Origin: a virus
DNA length: 64,000 nt
Virus record (IMG/VR): IMGVR_UViG_3300036770_008702
Coordinates: 1 to 64,000 of that record
Reading direction: 5' to 3' (one strand)
In this document: in pieces, positions 8,814-16,897 of the stretch
How the letters are laid out: the number at the start of each line of letters is the position of its first letter
Position numbering within the stretch: the stretch's first letter is position 1
Position numbers and translations under genes: made by a program
Notes under the pieces: generated by a model
Seen by the model: only the letters and a program-made list of their open reading frames with translations
What the model was told of the DNA's origin: nothing
The model's database searches: none

Positions 8814-9239
8814 TTAAATCCGCTTTAGCGGCTTTGGCTTGCCTGACCACGGGCATTTGAGAAGAGCGCCAAGTGGTGCACCCCGGACGCTGCCCATCCA
8901 AGTCGACCACCAAAGGAGGGAGTGGTGTGCCCGCTCCATCATCGAGGCATGGTTCCACTCACCTGTCAGCACGATGCCTATGCATCCCGTCTCGGCAAAA
9001 GCGGCTCGCTCATGGGAGCGTGTCCTCATGCTCTTGTCGGTGGTGACAAGCGCCGCGCGGCTGTGTCCGCCTTCTACAACTGCCTGGATCAACAGAACGT
9101 CTTTGGTTCCATTCTGCACAATGTCCAGCGCATGATGAACCTCGAGAGACTCCTGAGAGCCCAGTGCATCGGCCTCCACGATCAATTTAATCGCGTGCGC
9201 GACCACGCGAGGCGTGTTTTCGTCAAATACGACTTTCAC
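8814..9239 (-). CDS. PIN-like toxin of a DUF433-linked pair
   Basis: 141 residues, beginning MKVVFDENTPRVVAHAIKLI. The early DEN motif, the VTTDKSM segment near residue 65 and the following TGCIGIVLTGEW are those of PIN-like (VapC45-type) ribonuclease toxins, where acidic residues bind metal. The ATG overlaps the stop of the upstream DUF433 gene (ATGA), the usual translational coupling of toxin-antitoxin pairs. The last 30 or so residues are basic and unusual, so the C-terminus may be extended by read-through into flanking DNA. Toxicity is inferred from the family and gene order. Confidence 0.7.
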   Translation of the reverse strand: MKVVFDENTPRVVAHAIKLIVEADALGSQESLEVHHALDIVQNGTKDVLLIQAVVEGGHSRAALVTTDKSMRTRSHERAAFAETGCIGIVLTGEWNHASMMERAHHSLLWWSTWMGSVRGAPLGALLKCPWSGKPKPLKRI

Positions 9240-9955
9240 GCCGCCAGGGGCATGTGGGAGTCGACACCAAGAGTAAACCTCACGGCTTGGTCTACACCCG
9301 CTTCATCAGTCCCGAAGAATGCAGCGACCTTTGCAGAGTTGCCCTTCTCGCCACGCCAAGCATCAAAAAGAGCGTCAGCCGGAGCACCACTAGTCAATTC
9401 GATCGGTCTACCAAAAGAGCGGTGCGGATCAACGACAATTCTGGGGTACCGTGTATTTGGAGTCCATTGTCGGGCAACATCACCTTCGTAAGAGACGCTG
9501 GCAATGAAAGTATCGACTAGCACATCATAGATGGCGAAGTTATCGCCAACGAGATCGTACAGCGCCAAATCTCCAGTTTCTTCCTGCGCCTCAGCAAAGA
9601 TTCGCCGCCCGTCCGTGTGGATGCGCCGAACAGCGAAGGGGTGTTCGTTCTTAAGAACTCGCCGCGCGGTCTCAGCTGCGGTGCGAATAGCCTTCCAGCT
9701 AGGCGATCGACCTTGCCGTTCGGCCGCTCGGACGATCCGACCAAGAAAATCCACCTCTAGCAGGTCCAGAAAGCCCAGAGCGAGCTCGCCCTCCCTTAAC
9801 TCATGCTGACGCTTGAGGACCGGCGGCGCAGCAGCTTTTCCTTTGCGCTGTCCATAGCCCAGCAGCCAACCCCGGATCTGCCGTGAGGGCACTCCGGTCA
9901 GCCGGGCGGCGTCTGAGACGCTGTAGATGCCAAGCGCAGCTGAAATGGCGTTCAC
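9236..9955 (-). CDS. DUF433 antitoxin with N-terminal HTH
   Basis: 239 residues from a GTG at 9955 that has AGGAGGG five bases upstream; a longer reading to 10048 has no good ribosome site. The N-terminus (GIYSVSDAARLTGVPSRQIRGW) is a MerR-like helix-turn-helix. The C-terminal half around TRYPRIVVDPHRSFGRPI is the DUF433 region found in VapB45-type antitoxins. It is immediately upstream of, and overlaps by four bases, a PIN-like protein. Expected role: neutralise that protein and repress the operon. The pair may stabilise prophage A or act as an abortive-infection module. Confidence 0.72.
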   Translation of the reverse strand: MNAISAALGIYSVSDAARLTGVPSRQIRGWLLGYGQRKGKAAAPPVLKRQHELREGELALGFLDLLEVDFLGRIVRAAERQGRSPSWKAIRTAAETARRVLKNEHPFAVRRIHTDGRRIFAEAQEETGDLALYDLVGDNFAIYDVLVDTFIASVSYEGDVARQWTPNTRYPRIVVDPHRSFGRPIELTSGAPADALFDAWRGEKGNSAKVAAFFGTDEAGVDQAVRFTLGVDSHMPLAA

Positions 9956-9977
9956 CAGTACCCTCCTCGTCCGTACG

Positions 9978-10568
9978 CTAGCACGGCATCTTCGATGAGG
10001 GAATCGGTAGCGGAGGCGGTCGTTCCCTTGTCTCGGGTCCGTCACCATCCAGTCGGAAATGGCGCGCCAGCACCGCCAGCGTGGCCGTCAGCATGCCCTG
10101 CGCCTGTGCAGCCGGCACGACACGTCCACCCCAGCCCTGTCGCATGGACCATTCCCGAACCGAGCTCTGGCAGCCCAAGACGTGCCAGGCGCACGAACCG
10201 GCGGCGCTGTCGTGACCGCCCAGCACGTCCATCGCCTCGGCAACGCGCAGGCCGGCGGTGATGTGGTGGTCTGAAGGGCCAGGGGGCGTCACACCCGCCG
10301 TGCGCACCAGCGACGACACGCCGATGGAGCCCAGCTGCGCCATGCGGAACAGGTGACGGAAGTGGATGCCGGCCTTGTGCATCTCCGGAGTGATGGTGCC
10401 GTTTTTCAGCATCTGGCCAAGCGTGTCGACGGCGCGGTGGCGGTGGGCCCCTGCGTCGGGTTCTGGGGCAGCCTGCTCGACGTCGCCATGCTGGAGGCGC
10501 CACCGACTGGGGTTGCCCTGCTCCTCGGATGCAACCGGGATGCGCCGGGGCCGCCGCTTAGTCGCCAT
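9978..10568 (-). CDS. DUF6456-like phage protein
   Basis: 196 residues from the ATG at 10568, which has GGAGGG eight bases upstream. The first 60 residues are basic and Pro/Arg-rich. The rest (MLKNGTITPEMHKAGIHFRH, then CAWHVLGCQSSVREWS, then AQGMLTATLAVLARHF) matches the helical DUF6456 region seen in alphaproteobacterial phages and in some host regulators, where it follows an HTH. Function is unknown; it lies in the early region between the toxin-antitoxin pair and the repeat array. It overlaps the end of the small gene at 10558 by 11 bp, so it is translated from the same message. Confidence 0.7.
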   Translation of the reverse strand: MATKRRPRRIPVASEEQGNPSRWRLQHGDVEQAAPEPDAGAHRHRAVDTLGQMLKNGTITPEMHKAGIHFRHLFRMAQLGSIGVSSLVRTAGVTPPGPSDHHITAGLRVAEAMDVLGGHDSAAGSCAWHVLGCQSSVREWSMRQGWGGRVVPAAQAQGMLTATLAVLARHFRLDGDGPETRERPPPLPIPSSKMPC

Positions 10569-10797
10569 TGCTCTGCCCTCCGCGGCGCGGACCCCACCGC
10601 CGCGTCGCTTCGTTGGTGACCGCCTGGCGCAGCCAGGGGTCTGTGATGTCAGCGACCGCGAGTACCGCGACGCCCTGCTGCAGCCAAGCTCGCCGGCGCA
10701 GTTCGTGGAGGGACAGGACTGGGAATGGTCCTGCGGCGGAGGCAAGGCTCAGGCAGGAACGGGGTGCCCGTGGTGCCCCGGGAAGGTTGATGCTCAT
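10558..10797 (-). CDS. small phage protein of unknown function
   Basis: 79 residues (MSINLPGAPRAPRSCLSLAS onward) ending in a basic tail. Its 3' end overlaps the DUF6456 gene start by 11 bp. There is no clear ribosome-binding site and no family I can name, so it is supported mainly by its position and overlap. The middle (LHELRRRAWLQQGVAVLAVAD) could form a short helix-turn-helix-like segment. Confidence 0.45.
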   Translation of the reverse strand: MSINLPGAPRAPRSCLSLASAAGPFPVLSLHELRRRAWLQQGVAVLAVADITDPWLRQAVTNEATRRWGPRRGGQSNGD

Positions 10798-11182
10798 GAC
10801 AGCCGTCGATCTTTCTGCTGTAGGGGAATAGGTTTGTCCTCTGCGGCCATGTGGCCATCACAATGGCTGGGTTGGCCCGACCAAGCCCTGCCACCGGGGG
10901 GAGCGCGTGTGTCGTTTAGACTCACACGCACTCCCCCCGTAGGGGGGCGGAAAGTTTGGCAACTTGGCAACTTACCTAACCAATTGATTAGGTTGGGTGT
11001 TTTGAAGTTGACATAGTTGACAGGCCAAGTTGACATTTGGCAACTTGCCACGCCAGTTAGGCCATTGATCTAAATGGTGAAATCAAGTTGCCAAGTTGCC
11101 AGAGAGGGGGGAGTTGCCAATGTCAACTTGGTAGTTGCCAGACTTGTTTTGGCAACTTCCCGTTGCCCTGCGAGGACGGCCC
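10798..11182. repeat. array of AAGTTGCCA-type sites, candidate origin or operator
   Basis: This 385-bp gene-free stretch holds about a dozen copies, in both orientations, of AAGTTGCCA or the variant AAGTTGACA, concentrated at 10956-11160. Examples are two overlapping TTGGCAACTT at 10956-10973, AAGTTGACA at 11005, 11015 (partial) and 11027, TTTGGCAACTTGCCA at 11037-11051, CAAGTTGCCAAGTTGCCA at 11084-11101, AGTTGCCA at 11112 and 11133, and GGCAACTT at 11151. At 10933-10947 six C and six G flank GTA and could form a hairpin. It adjoins the 3' end of the primase-helicase gene. Site clusters of this kind are typical of iterons or repressor operators. Confidence 0.65.
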
Positions 11183-13429
11183 TCATGGGTCCATCTCTCC
11201 CTCGGCATAGACCCAAACCTCGGGGTTCTCGACCTCAAGCACGGCACCGGACTCGGCCGCTTTGAAGTGGCTGGGCAGCACACGACGGAGCGTGAGGGTG
11301 ACCTCGCCGGTCTCCGGATCGACGCTTTCCCCGTCTGGCCCAAAGACCATGCCTTCGACGACCAGGTAACCGCGCGTGGAGGTGGAGGCGGGCAAGTCGA
11401 AGGGCCGCGCGTCGCGGAGGAACTTGATGTAGCCCTTGGTGGCCAGGGTGCTGATCCGCTCGCGGATGGTGCTGGTTCCGCCGAGCCCGGCCTGGTTGTC
11501 GAACTTCTCGGCGAACTGCCGGCCGGTGTAGAGACGACCTGCCCTTGCCTCGTCGAACAGCAACTGGACGATGACGTCGCGTTTCCGGTCCCGCTCGGCG
11601 TCCATCTTCGCACCCGCCTCTTGACGCACTATGCGTTCACTGGACCGCTCGATCTGCACCCAATGCCCGCGACGTTTGTCGACGACGATCGGATCGAGTG
11701 CCGGACCATTGCGCAGTTCGAAGTGCAGTTCCCGCTCCTGCCGCGCCTCGTCCGGGCGGAACAGGATCATGCCAGTGGTATAGAAGCCACGCAGGGCGCT
11801 GGCACCAGAGAGGGCCAGGAAAGGGTCGTCCCTCACCTGTGTCTTGGACAACTTCTTTGTGTGGTGGGCAAGGATGATCCCGGCCAAGGGAGCTACCTTG
11901 TCGCGAAGGACTTCGACGCGTTCCTGCAGGAAGAACAACATAGCACTGTTGTCGTTTTCGCCATCACCACCAGGACCGCCGTCAAACAGGTTGCGGATCG
12001 GGTCGACGCAAATGATGTCGGGAGGGGCGCCTGGGAATGCCGCGGCGATGGCGGTGGCCACGAGATCAACACCGCGCTCGTCCAGGAGCAGCTTCAGCTT
12101 CGGCGTGACCACCAGATTGTCGGCTGCCGCGGCGACGACCGCCGGGTCAAGCTTGAGCTGCTGCAACCGCTCCCGGAGATAATGGTATTGGATCTCGGCT
12201 TGGAGAAAGAACACCCGCAATGGGCGCGGGGCGGTGAAACACAGGAAGGGGACACCGGCGGCGGCATGGAGCAGCAGGCTGATCAGGAAGTCTGACTTGC
12301 CAACCTTCGGAGCACCACCGAGGACGAGCATGCCACCTGGCGTCAGCACCCTGGGACCGACGAGGTCCTGTGGCATGGGCGAGTTGTCGGCCAGCAGTGA
12401 GCGAAGGCTGTAGCTGGTCAACGTGCCAGATGCCGACGACCTGGCCTTTGGCGGGGTGGGGGGACCGTTCTTCTCGAAATGGAGTTTCCAGAGGCGTTTC
12501 ATCTCGACCTGAAGCCGCTCGATCGGCCACGGTGGTCGCAACATTGCCTCGTTATATCCGCAGATAGCCTCCCAGCCCTCGTCACGGCTCAGCCGGCCTT
12601 GGTGCATCAGCCTGACGTAGTAGCCGATCGCTGCACTGGCCCCCTGGAAGCGTGTCCACTCATCCTGGCCACCTTCCCGCACGGGCGTGGTGAGGGCAGC
12701 GTCCACATGGGGCTTGATGGGGCCCGTTGCAGCGCCACGAGGCTCGGCAGCCACCAGGGAGGGCATCGTCGCAGCCGCGCTCACCATGTCATCCAGGTTC
12801 AGCTCGACCTGAGGCGAATGGTCGACAACCCGGACCAGACGGCTGACATCGTTCTTATTGTGGATGCTGCCCGCAACACGGATCGGCTGGTGCGCGGAGC
12901 CGAAATGTGAGTCCCCCCCGACCTTGGCCGCGATCTCGGCACGCAGCCGGCACAGGCGAGTGATGTCTTCTCCCTCAGCGGGCTCCGACAGCTTCCACCA
13001 GACATGGAGCTTGTCGGCTCCCTCGTCGGTGCGGCCGCCACTGGCCACCAGCAGTGTCGGCTCGCCGAGGTGGCGGCGGAGATGATCGAGTTTCAGAGGA
13101 ACGTCGCCGGAATCGAGATCGACCACCACCGACTGCATCTGCCGCACGTCGGCGGCGCGCCCCTGGCCCTGTTGTGCAACGACGCCCGGCACCACGTAGA
13201 ACGCCATCCGCACCCGCGCGGCTTCGGCAGCGTGATGCGCAAGTTGGTCGGCCGCAGTGTCGTCGTTGCTGATCCAGATGGTGCGGGGCTGCTGGTCGGA
13301 CGACTGCCCCTTCTCCGCGAACATCCGGATCGGGATCTCACCGTCGAGGTAGCTGAACACGACGTCGGTGAAGGTCGTGACCATGGCGGGATCCACCGCC
13401 AAGGCGTCGGTGGCTCCCCCAGCGGTCAC
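11183..13429 (-). CDS. phage primase-helicase (RepB-like primase plus RepA-like ATPase)
   Basis: 748 residues. The N-terminal 230 include YVVPGVVAQQGQG, VVVDLDSGD and HVWWKL segments typical of RepB-like archaeo-eukaryotic-type primases. Residues about 365-600 are a RecA-like hexameric helicase of the RepA/AAA_25 type, with Walker A GGAPKVGKSDF near 370, Walker B-type CVDPIRNLFDG near 475 and HHTKK near 525. The C-terminal 120 residues look like a winged helix (GRQFAEKFDNQAGLGGTSTI). The GTG start overlaps the stop of the small HTH gene (GTGA). It should start prophage DNA replication, and the repeat array just downstream is a natural partner. Confidence 0.88.
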   Translation of the reverse strand: MTAGGATDALAVDPAMVTTFTDVVFSYLDGEIPIRMFAEKGQSSDQQPRTIWISNDDTAADQLAHHAAEAARVRMAFYVVPGVVAQQGQGRAADVRQMQSVVVDLDSGDVPLKLDHLRRHLGEPTLLVASGGRTDEGADKLHVWWKLSEPAEGEDITRLCRLRAEIAAKVGGDSHFGSAHQPIRVAGSIHNKNDVSRLVRVVDHSPQVELNLDDMVSAAATMPSLVAAEPRGAATGPIKPHVDAALTTPVREGGQDEWTRFQGASAAIGYYVRLMHQGRLSRDEGWEAICGYNEAMLRPPWPIERLQVEMKRLWKLHFEKNGPPTPPKARSSASGTLTSYSLRSLLADNSPMPQDLVGPRVLTPGGMLVLGGAPKVGKSDFLISLLLHAAAGVPFLCFTAPRPLRVFFLQAEIQYHYLRERLQQLKLDPAVVAAAADNLVVTPKLKLLLDERGVDLVATAIAAAFPGAPPDIICVDPIRNLFDGGPGGDGENDNSAMLFFLQERVEVLRDKVAPLAGIILAHHTKKLSKTQVRDDPFLALSGASALRGFYTTGMILFRPDEARQERELHFELRNGPALDPIVVDKRRGHWVQIERSSERIVRQEAGAKMDAERDRKRDVIVQLLFDEARAGRLYTGRQFAEKFDNQAGLGGTSTIRERISTLATKGYIKFLRDARPFDLPASTSTRGYLVVEGMVFGPDGESVDPETGEVTLTLRRVLPSHFKAAESGAVLEVENPEVWVYAEGEMDP

Positions 13430-13767
13430 CGCTGCGACACCAGGTGCAGTTGGCTTCGTTCATATGCCTCGATATCTGCAAGCCGGTACAGCACGCGGCC
13501 ACCAACTTTCAGATAGGGCGGACCCTGCCGGAGCCACCGCCACCGCTCCAGGCTTCGGGGAGAGATGCGCCACCGACGTGCGACGGCGTTCTGGTCAAGA
13601 TGCTGAACTGGCGACTCGCCAGCCAGAGGTGTTTCGTCGAACAGGGCGAGCGGCCTCTGAAGCGACGGCAATTCGGTGCGGGCGGCGCATGCTCCCCCGG
13701 TATTGCCAGTCGCCGGCTGGTCAACCGGCCGTTGCCTGGTGGTGGAGTTGAGAAGAAGATTTCGCAA
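13426..13767 (-). CDS. small HTH (MerR/excisionase-type) DNA-binding protein
   Basis: Up to 113 residues from a TTG at 13767; the true start may be further in, because the first 50 residues look unstructured. The C-terminal 55 residues (LDQNAVARRWRISPRSLERW, then RQGPPYLKVGGRVLYRLADI) form the helix-turn-helix of family 17, like AlpA and phage excisionases. It is translationally coupled to the primase-helicase. It may control excision or act as a replication regulator. The upstream 13840-13882 region carries repeated GCGCAC motifs that could be its operator. Confidence 0.75.
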   Translation of the reverse strand: MRNLLLNSTTRQRPVDQPATGNTGGACAARTELPSLQRPLALFDETPLAGESPVQHLDQNAVARRWRISPRSLERWRWLRQGPPYLKVGGRVLYRLADIEAYERSQLHLVSQR

Positions 13768-13841
13768 TGGGGAACCTCGGTGGCGGACGTCCGTCCGTGC
13801 TGCTGAGGTTTCCGATCCTGCACATGGCGCTAGCCGTGGCG

Positions 13842-13882
13842 ATAGCGCACAGGCGCACGAAGGCGCACGGACTTCCGTGCGC
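13842..13882. repeat. GCGCAC direct repeats and a hairpin
   Basis: GCGCAC occurs at 13845, 13853 and 13863, the last two exactly 10 bp apart inside AGGCGCACGA/AGGCGCACGG. The last copy pairs with CCGTGCGC to make an 8-bp stem with an ACTT loop at 13863-13882. The hairpin touches the stop codon of the leftward gene at 13882 and could terminate it. The direct repeats lie upstream of the HTH gene and could bind its product. Both roles are inferred. Confidence 0.45.
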
Positions 13883-14595
13883 TACCTGTCGTTGCGCAAG
13901 CCTTTGGCGCGATTAGGATTCTTCAGCTTAGTAGGAAGCTGCGCGTGCAGCCGCTCAACGTCTCGTGCAGTTGCAATGTTCTCTCGCGTCACGGCATCGC
14001 GGGCTTCGTCGCGTGTCGCCGGCTTCCCTGATTCGAGGGCACGAACGGCATAGCCAATCAGGAACCACTCCAGTTGCTGGTCGGTCACGGCCTTGAGGAC
14101 ATCGCTCTGACGCCGGGGCCAGTCCGCAGGGCGCTCGACAGGTGGAAGTGGGATCTCTGTCTCGTCGAGCCACACGGCAAGATCGGAATGCGCCAGCAAC
14201 GGCGTTCCCCATGCCGCATAGCCCCCACGTTGCGACAACACCGGAATGTCGTTGCCCTGCCGAGCTTCGTCGAAGGGAACACGAGCGGGAATGGCTGGTG
14301 CAGTGCGCTCCCGCTTCCAGTAGTCGTTGTATCCAATGACGCGTGTTGGATCATCAGGCCGGGCGAAAAGCCTGCGCCACGCAGCAGGCAATACAGACAC
14401 CAGTTCGCCATCTGCCTTACGAACAGCCGCCGCCAACAGTTCACCGCACTTGAGCGCCTCATGAACGAGGGCACCAGCATCTCCAACGGACCGATCAGGA
14501 TCAGGACCCTCAGATGCAAGCCGTCTCTCGGCTGCGACCTGTGTGGCTTCCACTGCCCGGCCGATGGTCACGTATCCCTTAGGCGGCACAAACAT
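13882..14595 (-). CDS. phage-associated protein of unknown function
   Basis: 237 residues, MFVPPKGYVTIGRAVEATQV onward. I do not recognise a family. It has a conserved-looking tract around residues 80-140 (RLFARPDDPTRVIGYNDYWK, then GGYAAWGTPLLAHSDLAVWL) and a helical, charged C-terminus. The YVTIGRAVE start and VWLDE end of that tract resemble small-molecule or DNA-binding accessory proteins of prophages, but this is not enough for a function. It is transcribed in the same direction as the primase operon and is divergent from the DUF2924 cassette. Confidence 0.65.
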   Translation of the reverse strand: MFVPPKGYVTIGRAVEATQVAAERRLASEGPDPDRSVGDAGALVHEALKCGELLAAAVRKADGELVSVLPAAWRRLFARPDDPTRVIGYNDYWKRERTAPAIPARVPFDEARQGNDIPVLSQRGGYAAWGTPLLAHSDLAVWLDETEIPLPPVERPADWPRRQSDVLKAVTDQQLEWFLIGYAVRALESGKPATRDEARDAVTRENIATARDVERLHAQLPTKLKNPNRAKGLRNDR

Positions 14596-14832
14596 CCGGT
14601 CTTGCGACTCCGCGCTTCATTGCTGGTCCGCCCCGAGATTGCTCCCTGCTTGGGACCCTAGCCTCGAGCCGGCGTCGACCTGCCGACACTCGGAAACGCC
14701 GAGTCGCGCCGCCACTCGCAATTATGCCTCCTTCGCAGGTCTTCGCACCACTACATTTGTTTTCGCACCCCTTCGCTAAGAGACTGTTATTGCTTGTGTC
14801 TATGCCTCAGCACCGACACTTTGCGTCGAACC
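14596..14832. promoter_or_regulatory. divergent control region with 10-bp TTCGCA repeats
   Basis: Between the leftward unknown gene and the rightward DUF2924/recombinase cassette. At 14731-14776 the motif CTTCGCA recurs in 10-bp steps (CTTCGCAGGT, CTTCGCACCA, one skipped turn, TTTCGCACCC, CTTCGCTAAG). The same motif family is at 8781-8810. An array in a divergent promoter region is a good candidate for a repressor or recombination-directionality site. The local sequence is also AT-richer than its surroundings. Confidence 0.45.
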
Positions 14833-15042
14833 ATGCGCAAAAGCCCCAGCTCATCCCACCTCCCACCTCACCTCCGCGAGGTCTGCGCCATCCTGGCCGC
14901 GGGCCTGCTGCGGCTGCGCAGCCGCACGGCCGAGGATTGTGCCCGCGACGCCGCGGAGACCGGGGACCACGGAGAGTTTCGCCTACACTACCTGCCCCAC
15001 CAGCGCGGTCATGCAACCCGGACCAACCGGAGAGACGCATGA
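14833..15042 (+). CDS. small protein leading the DUF2924-recombinase cassette
   Basis: 69 residues from the ATG at 14833 (MRKSPSSSHLPPHLREVCAI, then LRLRSRTAEDCARDAAETG). Its stop overlaps the DUF2924 ATG (ATGA at 15039-15042), so the genes are coupled. A short Arg-rich helical protein in this position precedes DUF2924 in many alphaproteobacterial mobile elements, to my knowledge without an assigned function. A longer reading from 14794 is possible but less likely. Confidence 0.6.
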   Translation: MRKSPSSSHLPPHLREVCAILAAGLLRLRSRTAEDCARDAAETGDHGEFRLHYLPHQRGHATRTNRRDA

Positions 15043-15551
15043 CCAGACTGGCCAAAACCAAGGGCGCCACATCCACCGCCGCGCCCACCACGTTTCCCGC
15101 CATCCCGCCGGCCGACGTGCTGGGGCGCCTGGCGGCCCTGAAGACGGCGCCGGCCGCGGAACTGCAGGCGCAGTGGCGCGAACTGTTCGGCAAGGAGGCG
15201 CCGCCGCACAACCGGGCCTTCCTGCAGAGCCGGCTCGCTTACCGGGTCCAAGAGCTTGCGTATGGTGGCTTGAAACCGGAGACGCTGCGGCGCCTTGAGG
15301 CGCTGGGTGAGCAACTGGACGGCGGCAACCCGGTGCTGCGGCGCATCCGGGTCGACGACAAGCCGGTCACCGGCACCAAGCTGGTGCGGAACCACCAGGG
15401 CGTCGAGCACACCATCACCGTGCTGGCCGACGGGTATTCCTGGGAGGGCCGGCCCTACAAATCGCTGTCGGCTATCGCGCGCGCCATCACCGGCACGCGC
15501 TGGAATGGCTGGACGTTCTTCGGCATTGCGAACCGGCGGGGGGCAGCATGA
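15039..15551 (+). CDS. DUF2924 family protein
   Basis: 170 residues. The core runs from LAALKTAPAAELQAQWRELF through FLQSRLAYRVQELAYGG to the C-terminal YSWEGRPYKSLSAIARAITG and WNGWTFFG segments, which define DUF2924. The C-terminal part looks like a small DNA-binding RAMA-like domain. It is coupled by ATGA overlaps both to the small gene before it and to the serine recombinase after it, so it probably helps that recombinase, for example in site choice or direction. The role is inferred from constant co-occurrence in this class of bacteria. Confidence 0.85.
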   Translation: MTRLAKTKGATSTAAPTTFPAIPPADVLGRLAALKTAPAAELQAQWRELFGKEAPPHNRAFLQSRLAYRVQELAYGGLKPETLRRLEALGEQLDGGNPVLRRIRVDDKPVTGTKLVRNHQGVEHTITVLADGYSWEGRPYKSLSAIARAITGTRWNGWTFFGIANRRGAA

Positions 15552-16897
15552 GCCGGACATCTGGACTTCCCACCGGCGGGAAGTCGACGGCCGCACCGCC
15601 TGTCCGTAAGGTCCGCTGCGCCGTCTACACCCGGAAATCCACCGACGAGGGGCTGGAGAAGGAATTCAACAGCCTCGACGCCCAGCGGGAATCCTGCGAG
15701 GCGTACATCGCCAGCCAGCGTCCTGAAGGCTGGGTGCTGGTGCCGGACTACTACGACGACGGCGGCGTCTCTGGCGGCACGCTGGAACGCCCGGCGCTGC
15801 AACGGCTGATCCAGGATATCGAGGCGGATCGTATCGATGTTGTTGTGGTTTACAAGATCGATCGCCTAAGCCGCTCCCTGATGCACTTTGCCAAGCTGGT
15901 CGAGACCTTCGACGCCCACAACGTGACCTTTGTTTCGGTGACGCAGTCGTTTAACACGACAACGAGCATGGGCCGGCTGACGCTGAACATCTTGCTCAGC
16001 TTCGCCCAATTCGAACGCGAGGTCATTGGCGAACGCGTGCGCGACAAGATCGCCGCCTCGAAGGCGCGTGGCATGTGGATGGGCGGGCCCGTGCCGCTGG
16101 GTTACGACGTCCGCGATCGCAAGCTGGTGGTGAACGAGGTCGAAGCCGCGACGGTGCGGCGGGTGTTCGAAGCCTTCGCCACGATCGGCTCGGCCACGCA
16201 GCTGGTGCCAGCACTCCGTGCCGAGGGTCTGCTCACCAAGATGGGCCGCCCATTCGACAAGGGGGCGATCTACAAGACGCTGAACCTCCGTACGTACCTC
16301 GGCGTCGTGACCCACCAGGGAAAGGTCTACCCTGGCGAGCATCAGGCCATCGTGACCCAGGAGCTATGGGACCGGGTGCACGACATCATGCGGGAGAGCC
16401 CGCGCGTCCGCGCGAACCAGTCCCGCCGCCAGACACCGGCGATGCTGCGCGGGTTGATCTTCGGGCCGGACGGGCGGGCGCTGTCGCCGACGCATACCCG
16501 TCGCAGGGGCAAGCTGTACACTTACTATGTGAGCCAGGCCGTGCTGAAGGGCACCGACGATGGCTGTACGGTCCGGCGCATCTCGGCAGGCGAGATCGAG
16601 ACCGCGGTGATGGAACAGGTGCGGGAGCTCCTCCGGCAACCCGAGGTGGTGATCGGCACGTGGCAGGCGGCGCTGGCGGAGGCGCCGGACCTGACTGAGG
16701 CTGAGACCCGTGACGCGCTGGAGCAGCTCGACCCGCTATGGGGGGAGTTGTTCCCGGCTGAGCAGGAACGGATCGTGCGGAGCCTCGTCGAGCGCGTGGA
16801 CATCAGCCCCGCGGGCGCGGACATCCGGCTGCGGCTGGATGGGTTGGCCAGCTTGGTGCGGGACCTGCGGGTATCGTCCGTGCGTGCGGCCGCCTGA
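15548..16897 (+). CDS. large serine recombinase
   Basis: 449 residues. YTRKSTDEG carries the nucleophile Ser31, and the catalytic domain continues through NSLDAQRESCEAYI, KIDRLSRS and FEREVIGERVRDKI. A recombinase domain (GYDVRDRKLVVNEVEA, then KMGRPFDKGAIYKTLN) and a zinc-ribbon-like part follow. The length is normal for phage-type integrases and transposon recombinases. It starts in an ATGA overlap with DUF2924 and ends in a TGATG overlap with the HTH gene. It is the likely integrase of prophage A or of an element carried by it. No attachment sites could be assigned with confidence. Confidence 0.9.
   Translation: MSRTSGLPTGGKSTAAPPVRKVRCAVYTRKSTDEGLEKEFNSLDAQRESCEAYIASQRPEGWVLVPDYYDDGGVSGGTLERPALQRLIQDIEADRIDVVVVYKIDRLSRSLMHFAKLVETFDAHNVTFVSVTQSFNTTTSMGRLTLNILLSFAQFEREVIGERVRDKIAASKARGMWMGGPVPLGYDVRDRKLVVNEVEAATVRRVFEAFATIGSATQLVPALRAEGLLTKMGRPFDKGAIYKTLNLRTYLGVVTHQGKVYPGEHQAIVTQELWDRVHDIMRESPRVRANQSRRQTPAMLRGLIFGPDGRALSPTHTRRRGKLYTYYVSQAVLKGTDDGCTVRRISAGEIETAVMEQVRELLRQPEVVIGTWQAALAEAPDLTEAETRDALEQLDPLWGELFPAEQERIVRSLVERVDISPAGADIRLRLDGLASLVRDLRVSSVRAAA

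Noticed and set aside
10956-11160. CRISPR array
   Set aside because: Repeats are only 8-9 bp, in both orientations, irregularly spaced and partly overlapping; no cas genes are present.
8783-14748. Attachment-site pair (attL/attR) of a 6-kb element
   Set aside because: The shared sequence is short, part of a longer repeated motif array, and the recombinase gene lies outside the interval.
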